DNA of 64,000 nucleotides, from assembly GCA_949128115.1 (NCBI GenBank), contig OX421965.1, positions 54,430,012 to 54,494,011 of the forward strand. Reading direction: 5' to 3'. Source of the stretch: Anaspis maculata (taxonomy: Eukaryota; Arthropoda; Insecta; Coleoptera; Scraptiidae). The notes beneath the pieces are model-generated. The model saw only the letters and a list, made by a program, of their open reading frames with translations. It ran no database searches and had not been told where the DNA came from. Of this stretch, positions 32,981 through 46,756 are shown piece by piece (positions within the stretch are counted from its first letter, which is position 1; the number at the start of each line of letters is the position of its first letter). Both the position numbers and the translations under genes were made by a program.

Positions 32981-34540
32981 TAGCCGAGAACCTAATACGA
33001 CACAAATTATCTCGCAAATTATTTAATCAGAAGCATTTTTTTTTCGTCATTCTTGCATCGACGACGATCTATTAGTTTGTGTTACGGATAATTATGTGGG
33101 ACTCTTCATTAAAATACCTACATACATTTGCAAATCATGAAAACAAATCTCTAAAACAATGATGTTGTTTATTATTTGATTTCAAGGTATTCCATGATAA
33201 AAAAATCCATTAGATATCATTATTGCCATATGTTATTGCACATACATTTTCAAGAGCATAATCATCATTCTTGTCTCAACTTCCGCAATAATAAATGCGA
33301 GGATAAATGATTGTGTTTCAGTCCTGGTTTTTGGGTTTTACTGTATGCAAATGATTGAATAGTTTGCTTTTTATTCACTATCCCATTATAAATTTTTACA
33401 ATTTGACAGGACAAGTGGAGAAATCCTTATACAATTTCGGATACAGTTTCTCAATGGCTTTCAAATAAATGACATATCGTAAGTCAAGTTCCATGAGATA
33501 TAACTTCTGTTATTTTTAAATAGTGACATTTCCGTTTGACAGATGACAGCCAAAAATAATGGGCTGATTCAACAGCAAAACCATGTTTGCATACAGACCG
33601 AATTCCAAGTCAATTGAACTAACGTTGCGGCTGTTATCGTGGTAGATTATAGACAGACAGACATCACTCCGAAAATGGCCTTAATCGTTCACTGATCCTT
33701 CAAAAGAGAAGTGCGGTATTGAGACTGAGACTCACGCCCGTGAGGGGTGAGGGCATATTTACTTGTTTATTGAAAGGTGTTGTGTTTTCTTTGGGCCTAC
33801 CGGTTTTCATAAGATCACCGGAATTATGTCATTCCTATACTATACTGCAAATCCAAAACATGGAGGTCGGTTGAGACATTCAGAATTTTTTTGTATCGAT
33901 CGAGGTATCATCACCATTTGTTGTTGAAAGAAAAATGCTCCTAAAAATCTTTGCAGTTTTTAATAATAACATTTCTCTATCTGTGAATGAAGCCAGTCAT
34001 GTAGTGTGGTACTGGTACTAACCCAGATTGTGCCTTTTGTCCTCGCCTCTCCCAGAATTTGCACCCACCTTGACGCCCAAAACGCTGGCTCAAACAAGTA
34101 GCGTTCTATTGAGTATCGCTACTCATGTCTTAGGTGATAATCGGTAATAATGGCCCCATGATTGCGTAGGTATGCCCAAGGAAAAAAGGAAAACCTGCTA
34201 ATATGCAACGTACACCAGGAGCACGCATCAAATGTAGGTTAAAGTACGGCAATAAAACGGCAATAAATAACACACACGTCTCTTAACTTTTGATGGCAGA
34301 ACAACAACCCACCTACGCGTCTTCCAGACAGCAAGAAAAACGCCACTACTAGACAGAAAAATGGTCCCGCCTTCGTGCAAAATACCGTAGGACTGCCGAA
34401 ACATTCAGCCTATCTATGCATATCCGGTCCAGTTCCTGTTGAGTGTTGAGTTTTATCAGCAACTTTGTTCCGTTCCGGTTTCAGAACAATGAGCGGCGTC
34501 CAGCGTTTATCCAAAGTCGAACAAAGGCGGTAGTCGATAG
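32981..34540. other. Non-coding; dispersed repeat near 33700-33775
   Basis: The ACTGAGACTCACGCCCGTGA block at about 33729 repeats the one near 680. Nothing else recognised. Confidence 0.5.
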
Positions 34541-37500
34541 TAGTCCAGGAATTTTAGGTTTTGACCCGGAAGTAATTAACGTAAATCTGAAAATTTGCAG
34601 GATTGTAGTTTTGGTCTAGGAGGGCACGTACAAAAAAGTCCCCTACTCTGCCTCGTCGGCTTCCCTGTTTTTTCAGTGCAAGAAAGGACTAAGTCACAAA
34701 AATTGGTGATCTGTTTATAGACTGCAGTAAAATGGTTGTTGTTGGTCCGATTGGTATCGAAATGATCAAAAAAAGTTCAGAAAAGCATATCCATCCGTAT
34801 TTGAGATGTTTCAATGCTTATCAAGTACATAATTTGCCGACCTCGTGCTGTCAAAATTCAAGAAATTAGTTTTTTCCGAAATTACGCCTTGGCGGTTATA
34901 TGAAGACTTGTGGGGTGAAATGTACACCAATAAACATTTTTTGTCATACTTTGGGCTTTCCATTGGTGTGTCTACGTTCTCTCTAGCTTCACCCGTTACA
35001 GAGCTACGCCACTCCAAGTGTCGCCGCGTAGTAATGCTGCCTAGGTAAAGCGCGCATCCTGCGCTCAGTGGTAGAGACCCAACTAGCCTTACCGATCCTA
35101 AAGGACCTGATAAGAGACACGAAGCATTTTCAAAGAATTATTGTTGTACTATAAGATTTTTAATTGGAATTGAACTTGAACTTTCTTTGGGATCTTACTT
35201 AATTAGGGTAGAAAATTAAAATCCTTATTCTATTAGGTCCCTTCGTTTCGTTTTTTTTTTGCGCATGTGTGGCGCGAATTTCATAGTTTCGTACACCAAT
35301 ATTGAAAATTAACACTAAAAAATGCAGTGCACCTAAAATTCCACAAATAATTTGGTTGAATGTTAAATACCATTTTTTATATCCAAAGTAGATGTATCAT
35401 TGAAATTAAGTTCAATGATCATTTGTGGAAGTTCAGGAACAACGAAAATGGCAACAGCGCTCAAAACAACAAGACATCGGCGCCAACTGTCACTTGTGAC
35501 AATTATGATCACACTTCTCGTTTCTACCTGACCTACATTTCATTTGCTCATGTTTTGGCGGAAGAACACAGCTTGTTAAAAATGGCTGTATTGAGAAGAA
35601 AGTTCCAAGAAGCTACGAAGAGATTCATTCACGGTGTGTGTAAAAGTGACAGCCAGGAACCAGCAGTTGGTCAGGCGGCTAGACAGAGCATGCAGCGTTG
35701 CCATTCAACTGACAGGTGTACGAATGTTTTCAAAATTTAGAGCCGTTAAGCATGCGCACCTGTCCAAACGAAGTAGCCTATTGGAAGTGGGGTCATCCGG
35801 ATCATCATCCATATCTACTGACTGACTGTTCGTGCAGCTGGATCCTTCACATCTTTTGCACATGATGCTGCAGGAAAGACTTGAGTTCCTGCACTCACAC
35901 CGGGCACCGCAGTCAATCTTGCAAGCACATGAAATTAGCCGTAGCAGGCTATCAGGAGCTGGGCGCCTTCTGGTGGTAACTGAAAACAGACCCTGGAGTC
36001 CAGATTTCCAGCCCTAGATCTCTGGGTTAAGGTTAACGTCTAGCTACTGCTAGACTTGTGAAGAAAAACAAGCACATTAGTACCGTACCTACTGCAAGCT
36101 TTTTGAGAGATTTGCAATCAATGTGGGGATTTGCATTTTTTGCAATCCCCACATTCTGCCTAACGCCGTTACCTGGAAGTATGCGCGGAACGAATGCTGT
36201 TCACAGGCGGCACTTGTTGGTGGAAGGCTCGCCAAATCGAAGGAAGATGTTACCGGCTGCTTCGCTACGCTCTGGTTGTATAGAAATACTCGTAGCTGGT
36301 CCAAAATGTCCAGCTCACTGCCTTCATACAGGGCCACAATAAATCTTTCCCCGGCGGCGGCCACAGCCCTCTTGCTAGATGCGGGATTGGAGAAGACCGT
36401 GGAGCATTCCTGTAGCTCTGGTCTTTTCTTCAGGAGCTTCCGCACGCCTTCTGCTTTCCCATTTGATACAGAGCGGACGTGGTGTCGCATCCTGTTATGA
36501 TGGCATGGCAGAAGAGGACGGATTTGTTCATTTCATCAGGACTTTTCCGGATCTCCTGCATCTTTAATACTCGTCCACTTGAACTGCCTGTGGCTGGAGA
36601 TTCGGGTGTCATCTCTAGCACGGGCGACCAACATAGCAAGGATGTCTGTGCATGTCCTGAGCAATAACGGTAACTTGCTGTCCTGACACATCCATGCCGA
36701 AAGCTGTTCTGACAATCAATCAAGGAGTCCGCATCTGCTGCAGCTCGAACGACAGTAACTCCAGCATTTTGAAAATAACCTGAGAGTAAACTAATAAGAC
36801 GCCTTTTATTCTGCACGTGGCTCAAGACGTCCGACTAGTTAGTCGCCACACATGTGTTACTGTCGAAAACTACATGTATGGGTGCCCGCTTAGAATAACG
36901 ACGTTTTTGTTCTTGAGCCTTTGTTGAGTTCTGTTCATGCCCACGAACACCACTAGTAACAGATGAACCAAATCTTTTCTGAACAAACCTTACGTAGGTA
37001 TGCCTGGGCTATTTGTCCAAAAGTGGCGGGACGAGGCCAAACAAGTGCATGAAGTAGGTAACCACCGTCGACTGTCGACTACACTCCAACGAGTTCCACT
37101 GTCACCAAGTTCAGGTGGATCTTTGAGAACTTCTTCATGTTCGGTGCCTCCTCTTTCCACACTAGCACGCAGCAAAGTTGATAGCCCACTCTGAACCATT
37201 ACATTTCCATCTTCAAGAGGCGACTTACAAAAACCGCAAACGCCTTTGTCTGCCATAACATATCATCGAGCGCAGGACGTACGCGATCAGCGGGTTGATC
37301 ACCCGTATTTGATCATTCTCGATGACAAAATGTGAGCCACATGAAGCTTTCACTTCAAAAGCTGACTCAACGTCTTTCTTGTCTTGTTGTATGTTCGTGC
37401 TCTTCCATATTTTATCATTTACATTGCCATTATTACCAGCATAGATTGTTGGAGGGGAGTGAAAAAGATGCAATATCAACAACAACTTTTGTAAAATGCA

Positions 37501-38001
37501 TAAAATGTCGAGCAACATTCTCATGACAGCCCTGTAGATCCGTAACGGGTGACGCTAGAGAAAACGTAGACATACCAATGGAAAGCGCAAAGTATGACGA
37601 AAAATGTTTATCCTTACATTTCACCTCCGAGTCTTCAGATAACCACCATGGCGTAATTTCGGGAAAAACTAATTTCTTGAATTTTGATAGCACTAGGTCG
37701 GCAAATTATGTACTTAATAAGCATTGAAACATCTCAAATACGAACGGATATGCTTCTCTGAACTTTTTTTGATCATTTCGATACCAATCGGACCAACAAT
37801 TTTACTGCAGTCTATAGACAGATCACCAATTTTAGTGACTTAGTTCCTTCTTGCACCAAAAAAACAGAGAAGCCGACAAGGGAGAGTAGGGGACTTTCTT
37901 GTACGTGCTCTCCTAGACCAAAACTACGCTCCTGCAAATTTTCAGATTTACGTTAATTACTTCCGGGTACAAGCTGTATATTGACTAAAATTCCTGGACT
38001 A
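34541..38001. mobile_element. 3.46-kb DNA transposon with about 480-bp terminal inverted repeats
   Basis: The element starts TAGTCCAGGAATTTTAG (34541) and ends with its exact inverse (37985-38001). The arms (34541-about 35010 and about 37535-38001) share GTAATTAACGTAAATCTGAA, GTTTTGGTCTAGGAG, GGTGATCTGT, TATAGACTGCAGTAAAA, ACCGATTGGTATCGAAATGA or its variant, TACATAATTTGCCGACCT and CCATTGGTGTGTCTACGTT or variants. Between them, on minus, lies a broken gene (35705-37256). The same terminal motif bounds 43501-47866. ATAGT and ATAGA beside the ends may be an imperfect target duplication. I cannot name the superfamily. Confidence 0.8.
35705..37256 (-). pseudogene. Broken, internally deleted gene of an uncharacterised Cys-rich transposon-associated family
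   Basis: Four blocks lie in order on minus. Block 1 (37256-36990) starts MADKGVCGFCKSPLEDGNV and continues into a LLRASVERG motif, a CxxC N-terminus. Block 2 (36825-about 36455) contains VLFCHAIITGCDTTSALYQ. After a one-base shift, block 3 (about 36455-36089) has KRPELQECSTVF and LPPTSAACEQHSFRAYFQV. Block 4 (about 36000-35705) has RPAPDSLLRLISCACKIDC, GARCECR and a CKRCEGSSCTN tail, then an Asp-rich end and TGA. From memory, this order with GCDTTSA, LPPT..A..HS.R.Y.QV and a C-terminal Cys cluster marks a family of long uncharacterised invertebrate proteins. Only about 165 bp separates blocks 1 and 2, so most of the middle appears deleted. Frameshifts and a gap near 36000-36090 make it non-functional here. 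Its biochemical role is unknown to me. Confidence 0.6.
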
Positions 38002-39500
38002 TAGATAGAGATACCTTTTTGCGCAATTACTAAACGGCCCTGCATAGTCTGCTTTATAAATAATTTCCCAATTACTTGCGCAATTTCCCGAACATTCAAT
38101 CTCATTCATCGGGAGAACTAGGATAGGAATATGGGATGGTTCTCTGATGTTTGTATGGGAAAGCCTCTACTGCCAAACCTTGACCTGGCGTGGACCGGAA
38201 GCTCATCAACTCGCTCCCAAATCATTAGGCATTGTGTAGTTTAGTGTCTTGCTAATTATCTGATGAGAATTTCGTGAATTTTTCTTAAGCTCTAAAAGAG
38301 CTCGGTGCTGGTTCTCACTTTCCGGCTTTCTTTCAGTGAGGCTTTCGGCTTCCCGCTTTCTCCTTTAGTAGCACCCAAGGTAGCACCTTATTTTCCTGCT
38401 ATGGTGACAATGTTTGCTATTCGAAGTAGATTTAAATAGGCAACTACTTAATTGTTGAAAAAACATCACTCGGAAAGTGGTGTTGTGACCGTGAAAAGTG
38501 GTGTGCAGTTTAATCGCAAGAAAAAGTGCATGTTGATAATGACGACGACGCGACGTTCTATTTGATCGGCAGGAATTTACCCGAGTACCTACATAACGAG
38601 CTCTAGTGGATAATTACCACAAAATAAGTTTAGCATGCGTTTAATTTCAAAGTACTTACCTCGGTGCTTACCAAGGTGTACCAAAGACGTCATAGGTGTG
38701 AGGTACATACCTAACATAAAATCTATTGCGGCACGACAATTTTTCCCCGACAAGTTTCCCGACTAGTATCCAGGAATCTATGGACATTTTGTTCTACACG
38801 TCCCCTCGCCCCCTCGGGTGGAAAGTGAGGATTTTGGGATAAATATTAAAACTTTGCAAATCTCAATAATAATGGAAAAAATAGGAAAATTTGTATTATC
38901 CGGAAATATCCCAAAGCCTTTTCCAAATCATCTCATTATGGAAATAGTCTAATGTAAGTTTTATTTTAAGCTCCATCATTTGGGTCTGGTTCTCGATATG
39001 CCATGCCGGTTTTGCATTCTTCGCTAGGAAACTCGCGGGAAATTGAGGTGTGATCTCGGGTGTGATTGCTGCCCATTCAAATGTATTCCACATTGTATGC
39101 TCCTTCATTCAAAATTCCACGGGATGCTTTTTGATTACATAAGCTCCTGGACTGCTAGGTTTCTTCGATTATTTCTGGGTCATCTTTGTAGAATAATTCT
39201 TCCAGATGTAAAATCAGCTCGAATGAGCTATTGTTTTCTACCCTTCGGAGCTCGCTTCGGACTTTGCAGCTCATTTCATAAATTAGGTACAAAACAGGAT
39301 GGAATTATGCGAACGAACATCACAGCGCCAGAAACGAGCATCAGAGTAGAAAGCTGGCTGGCTCCATCATCTATCAAATTTTCTTCATCACCCTCGTAAT
39401 ACGAGCACTTTTCATTTTCTTTATGCTTTTCCATTTACTAGTCAGTCACCATCAATAACTCCGGCATTCCTGAGTGTAATATAAGTACAAAAGTAATGTA
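38002..39500. other. Non-coding, nothing certain
   Basis: Frames 38896-39108 (-) and 39043-39399 (+) overlap. Neither has a domain, a membrane pattern or a convincing splice context. Confidence 0.4.
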
Positions 39501-42500
39501 AGGACCTACGTTAAAAGCTGCAAATTATTACACTTTATATTATTTCATTATTGTTGTTATTATTATTGCTATTGCGTCATTTGAGCTCCATCCACTTTTA
39601 TTTGATTGACATAAATGCATTATGAGGTCATTACAAGAAGCAGCAATTTTTTGCACGACACTTTTCCAAGTAACGGAGGAAAACGCAGTCATGATAGGTG
39701 ATTACAGGTGGTTTCCAACCGCAACGCTAGACATTTAGTTTTACGACGTCGTTTTTCTTTTTTTCACATAATTCGCCTTCATTGCGGAAGTGATTGCTTA
39801 GACAGCAGTATATAAGTTACCAAAATTAATGCTAACAACAAAGTAACGTGGCACAGACTAACGTACCTATGGAAACTGACCAACGTTTTTGGTTAGTTTG
39901 CATACCCTTCTTATAATTTTTACCCACTTGTTCTGTTATTGTTATTTCAAAATATTGTGTTCCTGTATTATGTATTGCGATTAAGATAGGTAGGTAGCTT
40001 GTAAATTCTTCATTTCGGTTGCATTTGTGTTTATCAGATGTGTAGGTGCACATTGAATGAATATTAATTGTGACGCACTTTATCTTGTATTTCAAGGAAC
40101 AAACCGACCGTTTGCTTGGAATTAACGTGGCATGAGTCATTGTCAACAACAGGTTGGTCACTAATAATAATTGCAATATGTGAATATGTGAAAGTGTCGG
40201 AGTAAAGATGTTACTAATAGCCCACACAAGATATACGTTTGATCTTTACTGTTAGACAAAAACGTTTAGAGATATAACTTTTTTACGATTCTAGCGAATA
40301 TCTAACGGTAAGATTTTAATTTTTTAATCGGTGAATAATAATTCATGATTTGGTTACTGTTGCTGTGGAATATCATATTTACTTTATTGAAGAGATTTTA
40401 TCTTCCGATAATATTATTATTTAATTACTTCAATAAAAATTGAACTTTTGGATTCCTACTAAAGTATGTTCAACCCGAGATACGAGTTGGCTTGGGGAAA
40501 GAAGAAATTCGGGAAATCATAGCTCACTTGAATCACACTAGGGTTGATCGTTATCTAAGAAATCGAGTAGGAAATCTTCAATCTAAATCTCGAGTAATAA
40601 CTTTGGCTGGCAAGAAAACTTGAAGAATAAAAGACTCGGCAGAAAAATGATATTGAGCAAGGTCGATTTTCATTTGAGAGATTTCTGATGATCTGATGTG
40701 ATCGAAAAAAAAGAATTATTAGTAGAATCGGTTTTTGAGTTTCTGAAAATAGGAAATTTGAATTCGGCATGCAACTAACTCAATTTTTGAATCTTTTCTG
40801 AAAATTCCAAAATTAAATGGCATTGGCTGTATATCTCATGTGCTATGTTTATTCACTTATGTCATCTTTTGAACTGAACACATTGTGAGGAAGATATGCG
40901 ATGGCAACAACATATTTTTCTAAAGCTCAGCAAGAGATATATTTATAATTCATTCAAAGGTTCAAAAACCACAGCTTGCCTTGTAGATTAGAGGTGGTCG
41001 TTTGGTCTCGGAGGATCCTTTCTGTACTGCGACCTATAAGATCTTTTGTGCGTGACCATGCTTCTATTTCTACAGCTTGCCATGGAAAGTTCTAGTTTTG
41101 TTGGTGTCCCTGATTTTTGATGTTGATTGTCATTTTCATGTCACAGGCTACTTTAGAATTTGTGCCTCTTGCTCTACTGCTCTAGCCCGTCCTGCGTAAA
41201 TGTCCTTCTTGCATGAAAGACTGTAATTTTGGGTCGATACACTCATAGACCCATACACTCACGAGCTCATCTGACTGCGCCTATAGGTTCATAGTAATGG
41301 CTATTCTGTGTTAAGGGGTCACAAGCTCAGGTCACGAGACCACTTGCGACGATATCACACTCCAACGTTAAAAATGGTCCTCGTCGATAATTGTCAAAAC
41401 TATTTATTTTCTATCACATCTTGTGCTTATATTTTTGTTACTGTTGCAAACACTTCTCAATGTCGAGGTGAATTCTGAGCTGTACAGCTTTCTAATATGT
41501 AGCTCGGAATTATTATAATATGATAAAGTAATTCCAAGAGTGAAGCTACATTCACAACCATGAAATTAACATTTCACTTCCAAATGCAATTGCAAAATTA
41601 CAATGGATAACAGTTTGGAATACGTAGTTGCATGGAGCCAGTTCACAACGACTGAGTTAATATTTAACACTACATTTCGATTAGTTGCCGAAGCGGAACC
41701 CTGCAAAGTCTGATGGGAAAAGGAAGAGGCGCAAAAGGCGAAGTTTAGCTCAGGATAGAAAACCGTGCAGGAACGCGTCCGACCGTCTGTGGACTGATAA
41801 CGTTTATATGGATGGTCAGAGGTACTTATTCCAGCTGTTGCTGTTCTAGTGTTCTCGCCTTGGTGACGTAAAATTTTCTCAATTTGCTCGAGAAGAGGGT
41901 TGTTAATCTCACTTAAGATTTGGTTGACGGTCCAAATTGACGATCGGACCCCCGATGAAATGGCGACCCATCAGATAACCTAGTCCAACATCCTCCAGGT
42001 TATCCCTCAGTCAGATCGGGACGTGTAGGGCGTAATGGGATGCAAAATCACGTCACAGGGAATACATAAATTTGAAATTAGAGGGTTTCTGCGATGTAGG
42101 CCGCCTGGCTGGTGCTTGCTCGGCTCTAAGCTTCCTCCGAGACAAAGTAGGGATAATCTAATATCACGTCCTTCCTGTAGGACTTTTCCCTCGCCGATAA
42201 CGTGCCACCACAACCGACGCAGGCGACTGGGAAATATGTGTAGCGGAAAATAAGCAATTTTTCCAGCGTATTTATGGCATTGCAACTTGTGACGTGCGGG
42301 CATAATTGGGGGTCACCGGAAGCTATTAACCTTAAAAAATCCATCCGGAAATGGAACCGGCCGGTATTAGCTCGAAAATCGATAATGAATTCAAGATTCA
42401 GTCTCGGCGGAGGTAGGCAGTAAGTGCAATCACCTAAACCTTGTTTTTCGTGAACCATGATGGTGCCACTTTGCACACAATTTTCCTTAAACTCTGAGAA

Positions 42501-43329
42501 GTATGATTGAGGAGTTGACAGTTGGCAACATCTGATCGGCCCTCGGATCGGCCCCTCAGAGAGTTCTTCTCGGTTGAAAGACACCAAGAACTAGCAAACC
42601 ATTCTTCACTCGTTGTTCACTGCTTCAAGGTGATGAAAAATTCGAGTTCTTTGGATCCTCAGTTTCCGCTTGGAAGATCCTAGACAAAAATTTCTCCAGA
42701 ATATTTATCAAGTTATGATTCTTAGAAATTTCACGATTTTATAGGTTCCAAAAGATTGAAAAATCGCGATATACTCAACCTGTATCTGAACCTTTCCATT
42801 TTTCAAAGATGATGTTGGAAACTGCAATAATTTTCAAGAAACTTTAAATTGCTCTTCCTGTTACTCTGGAAATGAAGTCTTAGTTTTGAATGACGTTTGA
42901 TGATTATTAAATTTCTGAGCTCTCGAAAAAGTGACTTCTCGGTGATACTTGACATAATTATAACAGACTTTGAAATCGCACCTTCACAAAATCACAAAGC
43001 TGATGATTTTCGGGTGCATTAAAAATTACCGATAATTCTGAAAAAATACATGTTGCCTGAAAACTGCACAAGGTCCTTTTCTTTAGTTTTTTCGGAAGCT
43101 AAAAGAGTCCGACTCCGAAGGATCTTTTGGATCTTCTTCCAAAAAACCAAAGAAAACAAACGATTGCGGTTTTCATTTGGCAAAATGCTTTTTTTCAAAA
43201 TTATACGGTACATTTTCAATGCAGGAATGGTATTCTGGAGAATATTTCCCGAAAAATTCTCAGACATTACGGTTGAACGATAGTTTTATTCAACAAAAAA
43301 TACCAACGTGATGACATTCTAGTTGCATC
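39501..43329. other. Non-coding, one GC-richer patch
   Basis: Mostly AT-rich unique-looking sequence. The patch 41690-42600 is less AT-rich and holds the longest frame here, 42126-42587 (-, 153 residues). It has no recognisable domain and overlaps frames on plus. It could be an old exon or regulatory DNA, but I have no support for either. Confidence 0.35.
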
Positions 43330-43402
43330 GCCGCCGATAATTTTTTGACGTTTCAGTGCAATATTCGCCGATAATTTTTTGACGTTCAAGTGCAATTATC
43401 AC
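43330..43402. repeat. Two-copy tandem repeat, about 38-bp unit
   Basis: CGCCGATAATTTTTTGACGT followed by a TTCAGTGCAATATT tail is repeated directly with few changes. Confidence 0.85.
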
Positions 43403-44291
43403 TTATGAAGTCTGGACATTTCCATTAGAATTATCGCTTTTTTGACGTATGAGGGAAATATTCATTGTCATTGCATTGTCGACAATGCAAATTGGACTGC
43501 TAGCCCAGGAATTTTAGGTTTTAACCTCAATAAAACTGGAGAGGAGCTGAATTTTTGCATACAGCCTCACTAAGGTGTCCTAAACATCCCACTGGAATTC
43601 CCAACTTTTCCCATGTGCGCGTCATGGTTTTTTTTAGGGGTAAAGATCCGATGCACATTTCTGCTGGAAACATCCAGTTTGGCTCGGAGGAAGTTGAAAT
43701 TTGGCATACACACTTACTAAAGCGTGCTGAACAACATATGAGAATTTCAAAACTTTTTATTGTAAGTGTCGTGTCTTTTTAGAGGGAGGGGTAAAATGTC
43801 TTTTTTCGCTGTACAGATCGCAGTTGGCGGCGAAAAAGGCTGAAAATTGGCATAGAGACCCAGCAGAGTGTATCGATTGAAATCCTGATTTTCCCAAACT
43901 CTCCCATTCACACTTCTTGTTTTCTCAAGAGAGAATGTGAAGAGCACATTCCCGTTAAAATTGTTCATTACAAGATGAGAAGAGCTGAAAATTTGTGAGA
44001 ATTTTCTAGTACTAATGCTGGTTAATATACTAGATTTCCTTATTTCTCCGATGCGCTTCATGGTTTATTTATTGACAAGATGTTTATAACCTACTTTTCG
44101 CTGGAATCATCCAATTAAGGCTGAAATGAGCCAAAAATTTACACGTAAAAATGAAAAAGTGCGCCGAACAAAATACTGGTGTCCTAAGTCTTTCTTTTAT
44201 GCGCCTTATACGTTTTTCTTAATTTTAGTAAAAAACCGGTAGGAATGTGCCAATTACGTAACTCATATAGATGTATTTGGGACCGGCGGCT

Positions 44292-44377
44292 GTCAGTCTG
44301 TGGCTCAGTGGATGACGCGTTGGAACAATAGCTGACTGTCGTTACGGATCGGGGTTCGATTCCGCATTGGGATGAAT
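44292..44377 (+). repeat. tRNA-derived SINE head in the left arm
   Basis: TGGCTCAGTGGATGACGCG (A box) and GGGGTTCGATTCCGC (B box) are about 40 bases apart, followed by GGGATGAATTTTTTTT. Acceptor-stem pairing is poor, so this is a tRNA-like retroposon head, carried into both arms. Confidence 0.7.
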
Positions 44378-46232
44378 TTTTTTTCAATAAATATCTATTT
44401 AACTACATTCAAGGAGGACTGAAAAATCTGCCAACAGGCTCTGTTGATTATTGCTGAATTGCTGAACTGCTCAACATAATACAAAAGTACGTAATCCTTT
44501 GAATAAGCTTGCCAACCCTCTCGAGCGCGCCAATTTCAAATCGATAACAATACTTACAATGCACAGTCTGATTTTTATACTACCTATAATCAGATATGAT
44601 TGTGTTGGTCATTGAAATAGTCGATGTTTAGGAGCTAAGGACGGAAAGGCAAAGTTGTTGCCTTTGTGGTGGTGGGGCCATTGATGATGTGGTTCGAAAG
44701 AACTCTGAAAGACTATAGTTGGGACAATACTTATCAAAAAGAGAACATGCGACATGGCAAAATGTCCAGAATCACTTTTTAGCTGTGAAGCGCGGAGGCG
44801 GTTGACGATTTGTTTTTTTCATTCAGTTCTTTGTTTTTCAATAATGTGTATAAATTCAAAATTAGTTTCATGCTAAAGTCAACGGTTCTTAGAGGCTTTT
44901 AAGTTCTTTTCTAAATAATTCTACATTGATCGCTCACTTTCTGTCTATAATAAGTGCTGAAAGTTATCTTTTTCGATATGACCTTCTTATGATTCAATTT
45001 TTTTTCATCAAAATGACTTGTGATGCACTATTGAGTTCACTGTTGACGACAGCTCATTTCCACCAAAAATGTCGCTTGATCCATTTCTGATAAGCATGGT
45101 CCATTGGTTCTTTGACCGTCCATCTAGCAATTTCCATCAACTAGGTACGATCTTTGTCTTTTAGAGTTTGCATGGGTTGCTAACTGCTAGACAAAATTTT
45201 AGACTTTTTTACAGCGATTAATTCCCAATTGAAAAACTGTTTGTAACTTATTAACGTGGTAAATCTTCACATTAAGTTGAAATCTCGAACAAAATATTCA
45301 TAATTCGTGACCAGTTCATCATTCAATACCATCTGCTCTGGGTGACTAGCTTAAGCCGCTTATGCCTTGGGGCTAGAAAGCTCGCTTTTAGTCTATCTAT
45401 AAATGGTCGATACATCAGATTTTTCAAGGCGGCAAACATCTACTTCCTGCTAAAACTAAAACCCTAGTTCTAATGGGTTTTGGAAATCCGTGCATTCAAA
45501 ATGGGATTAAAGGAAAAAATACAATCAATAAATAATCAAAAGTATATTGTGAACAAAAGAAGTTACAAACAAAATGAATACAAATCATTGAATCAAAAAA
45601 TCAAAAAAAAAATTCATAAGAAGGTCACATCGAAAAAGACAACGTTCATTACTTATTATAGACAGAAAGTGAGCGATCAATGAAATTATTTAGAAAGAAC
45701 TTAAAACCCTCTAGAAACCGTTGACCTTAGCATGAAGCTAATTTTGAATTTATACACATTATTGAAGAACAAAGAACTCAATGAAAAAAAAAAACAAATC
45801 GTCGAACGCCTCCGCGCTTCACAGCTCAACGGTATTTCTGAACATTTTGCCATGTCGCATGGTCTCTTTTTGATGAGTATTGTCCCAACCATAGTCTTTC
45901 AGAGTTCTTTCGAACCACATCATCAATGGCACCACCACCACAAAGGCAACAACTTTGCCTTTCCGTCCTTAGCTCCTAAACATCGACTCTTTCAATGACC
46001 AACACAATCATATCTGATTGTAGGTAGTATAAAAATCAGACTGTGCATTGTAAGTATTGTTATCGATTTGAAATTGGCGCGCTAGAGAGGGTTGGCAAGC
46101 TTATTCAAAGGATTATGTACTTTTGTATTATGTTGAGCAGTTCAGCAATTAAGCAATAATCAACAGAGCCTGTTGGCAGATTTTTCAGTCCTCCTTAAAT
46201 GTAGTTAAATGGATATTTATTGAAAAAAAAAT

Positions 46233-46320
46233 TCATCCCAATGCGGAATCGAACCCCGATCCATAACGACAGTCAGCTATTGTTCCAACGCGTCATCCAC
46301 TGAGCCACTGACTGACAGCC
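46233..46320 (-). repeat. tRNA-derived SINE head in the right arm
   Basis: Inverse of the left-arm copy: GCGGAATCGAACCCC (B box) and CGCGTCATCCACTGAGCCA (A box). The two copies differ by only a few bases, so they spread with the arm duplication or were kept alike by gene conversion. Confidence 0.7.
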
Positions 46321-46756
46321 GCCGGTCCCAAATACATCTATATGAGTTACGTAATTGGCACATTCCTACCGGTTTTTTACTAAAATTAAGAAAAACGTAT
46401 AAGGCGCATAAAAGAAAGACTTAGGACTCCAGTATTTTGTTCGGCGCACTTTTTCATACTTACGTGTAAATTTTTGGCTCATTTCAGCCTTAATTGGATG
46501 ATTCCAGCGAAAAGTAGGTCATAAACATCTTTTCAATAAATAAACCATGAGGCGCATCGGAGAAATAAGGAAATCTAGTATATTAACCAGCATCAGTACT
46601 AGAAAATTCTCACAAATTTTCAGCTCTTCTCATCTTGTAATAAACAATTTTAACGGGAATGTGCTCTTCACACTCTCTCTTGAGAAAACAAGAAGTGTGA
46701 ATGGGAGAGTTTGGGAAAATCAGGATTTCAATCGATACACTCTGCTGGGTCTCTAT

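Noticed and set aside
35040..35080. A-box-like GCGCTCAGTGGTAGAGAC, possible tRNA head
   Set aside because: No B box (GGTTCGANNCC) follows at tRNA spacing, so it is not supported as a tRNA or SINE head.
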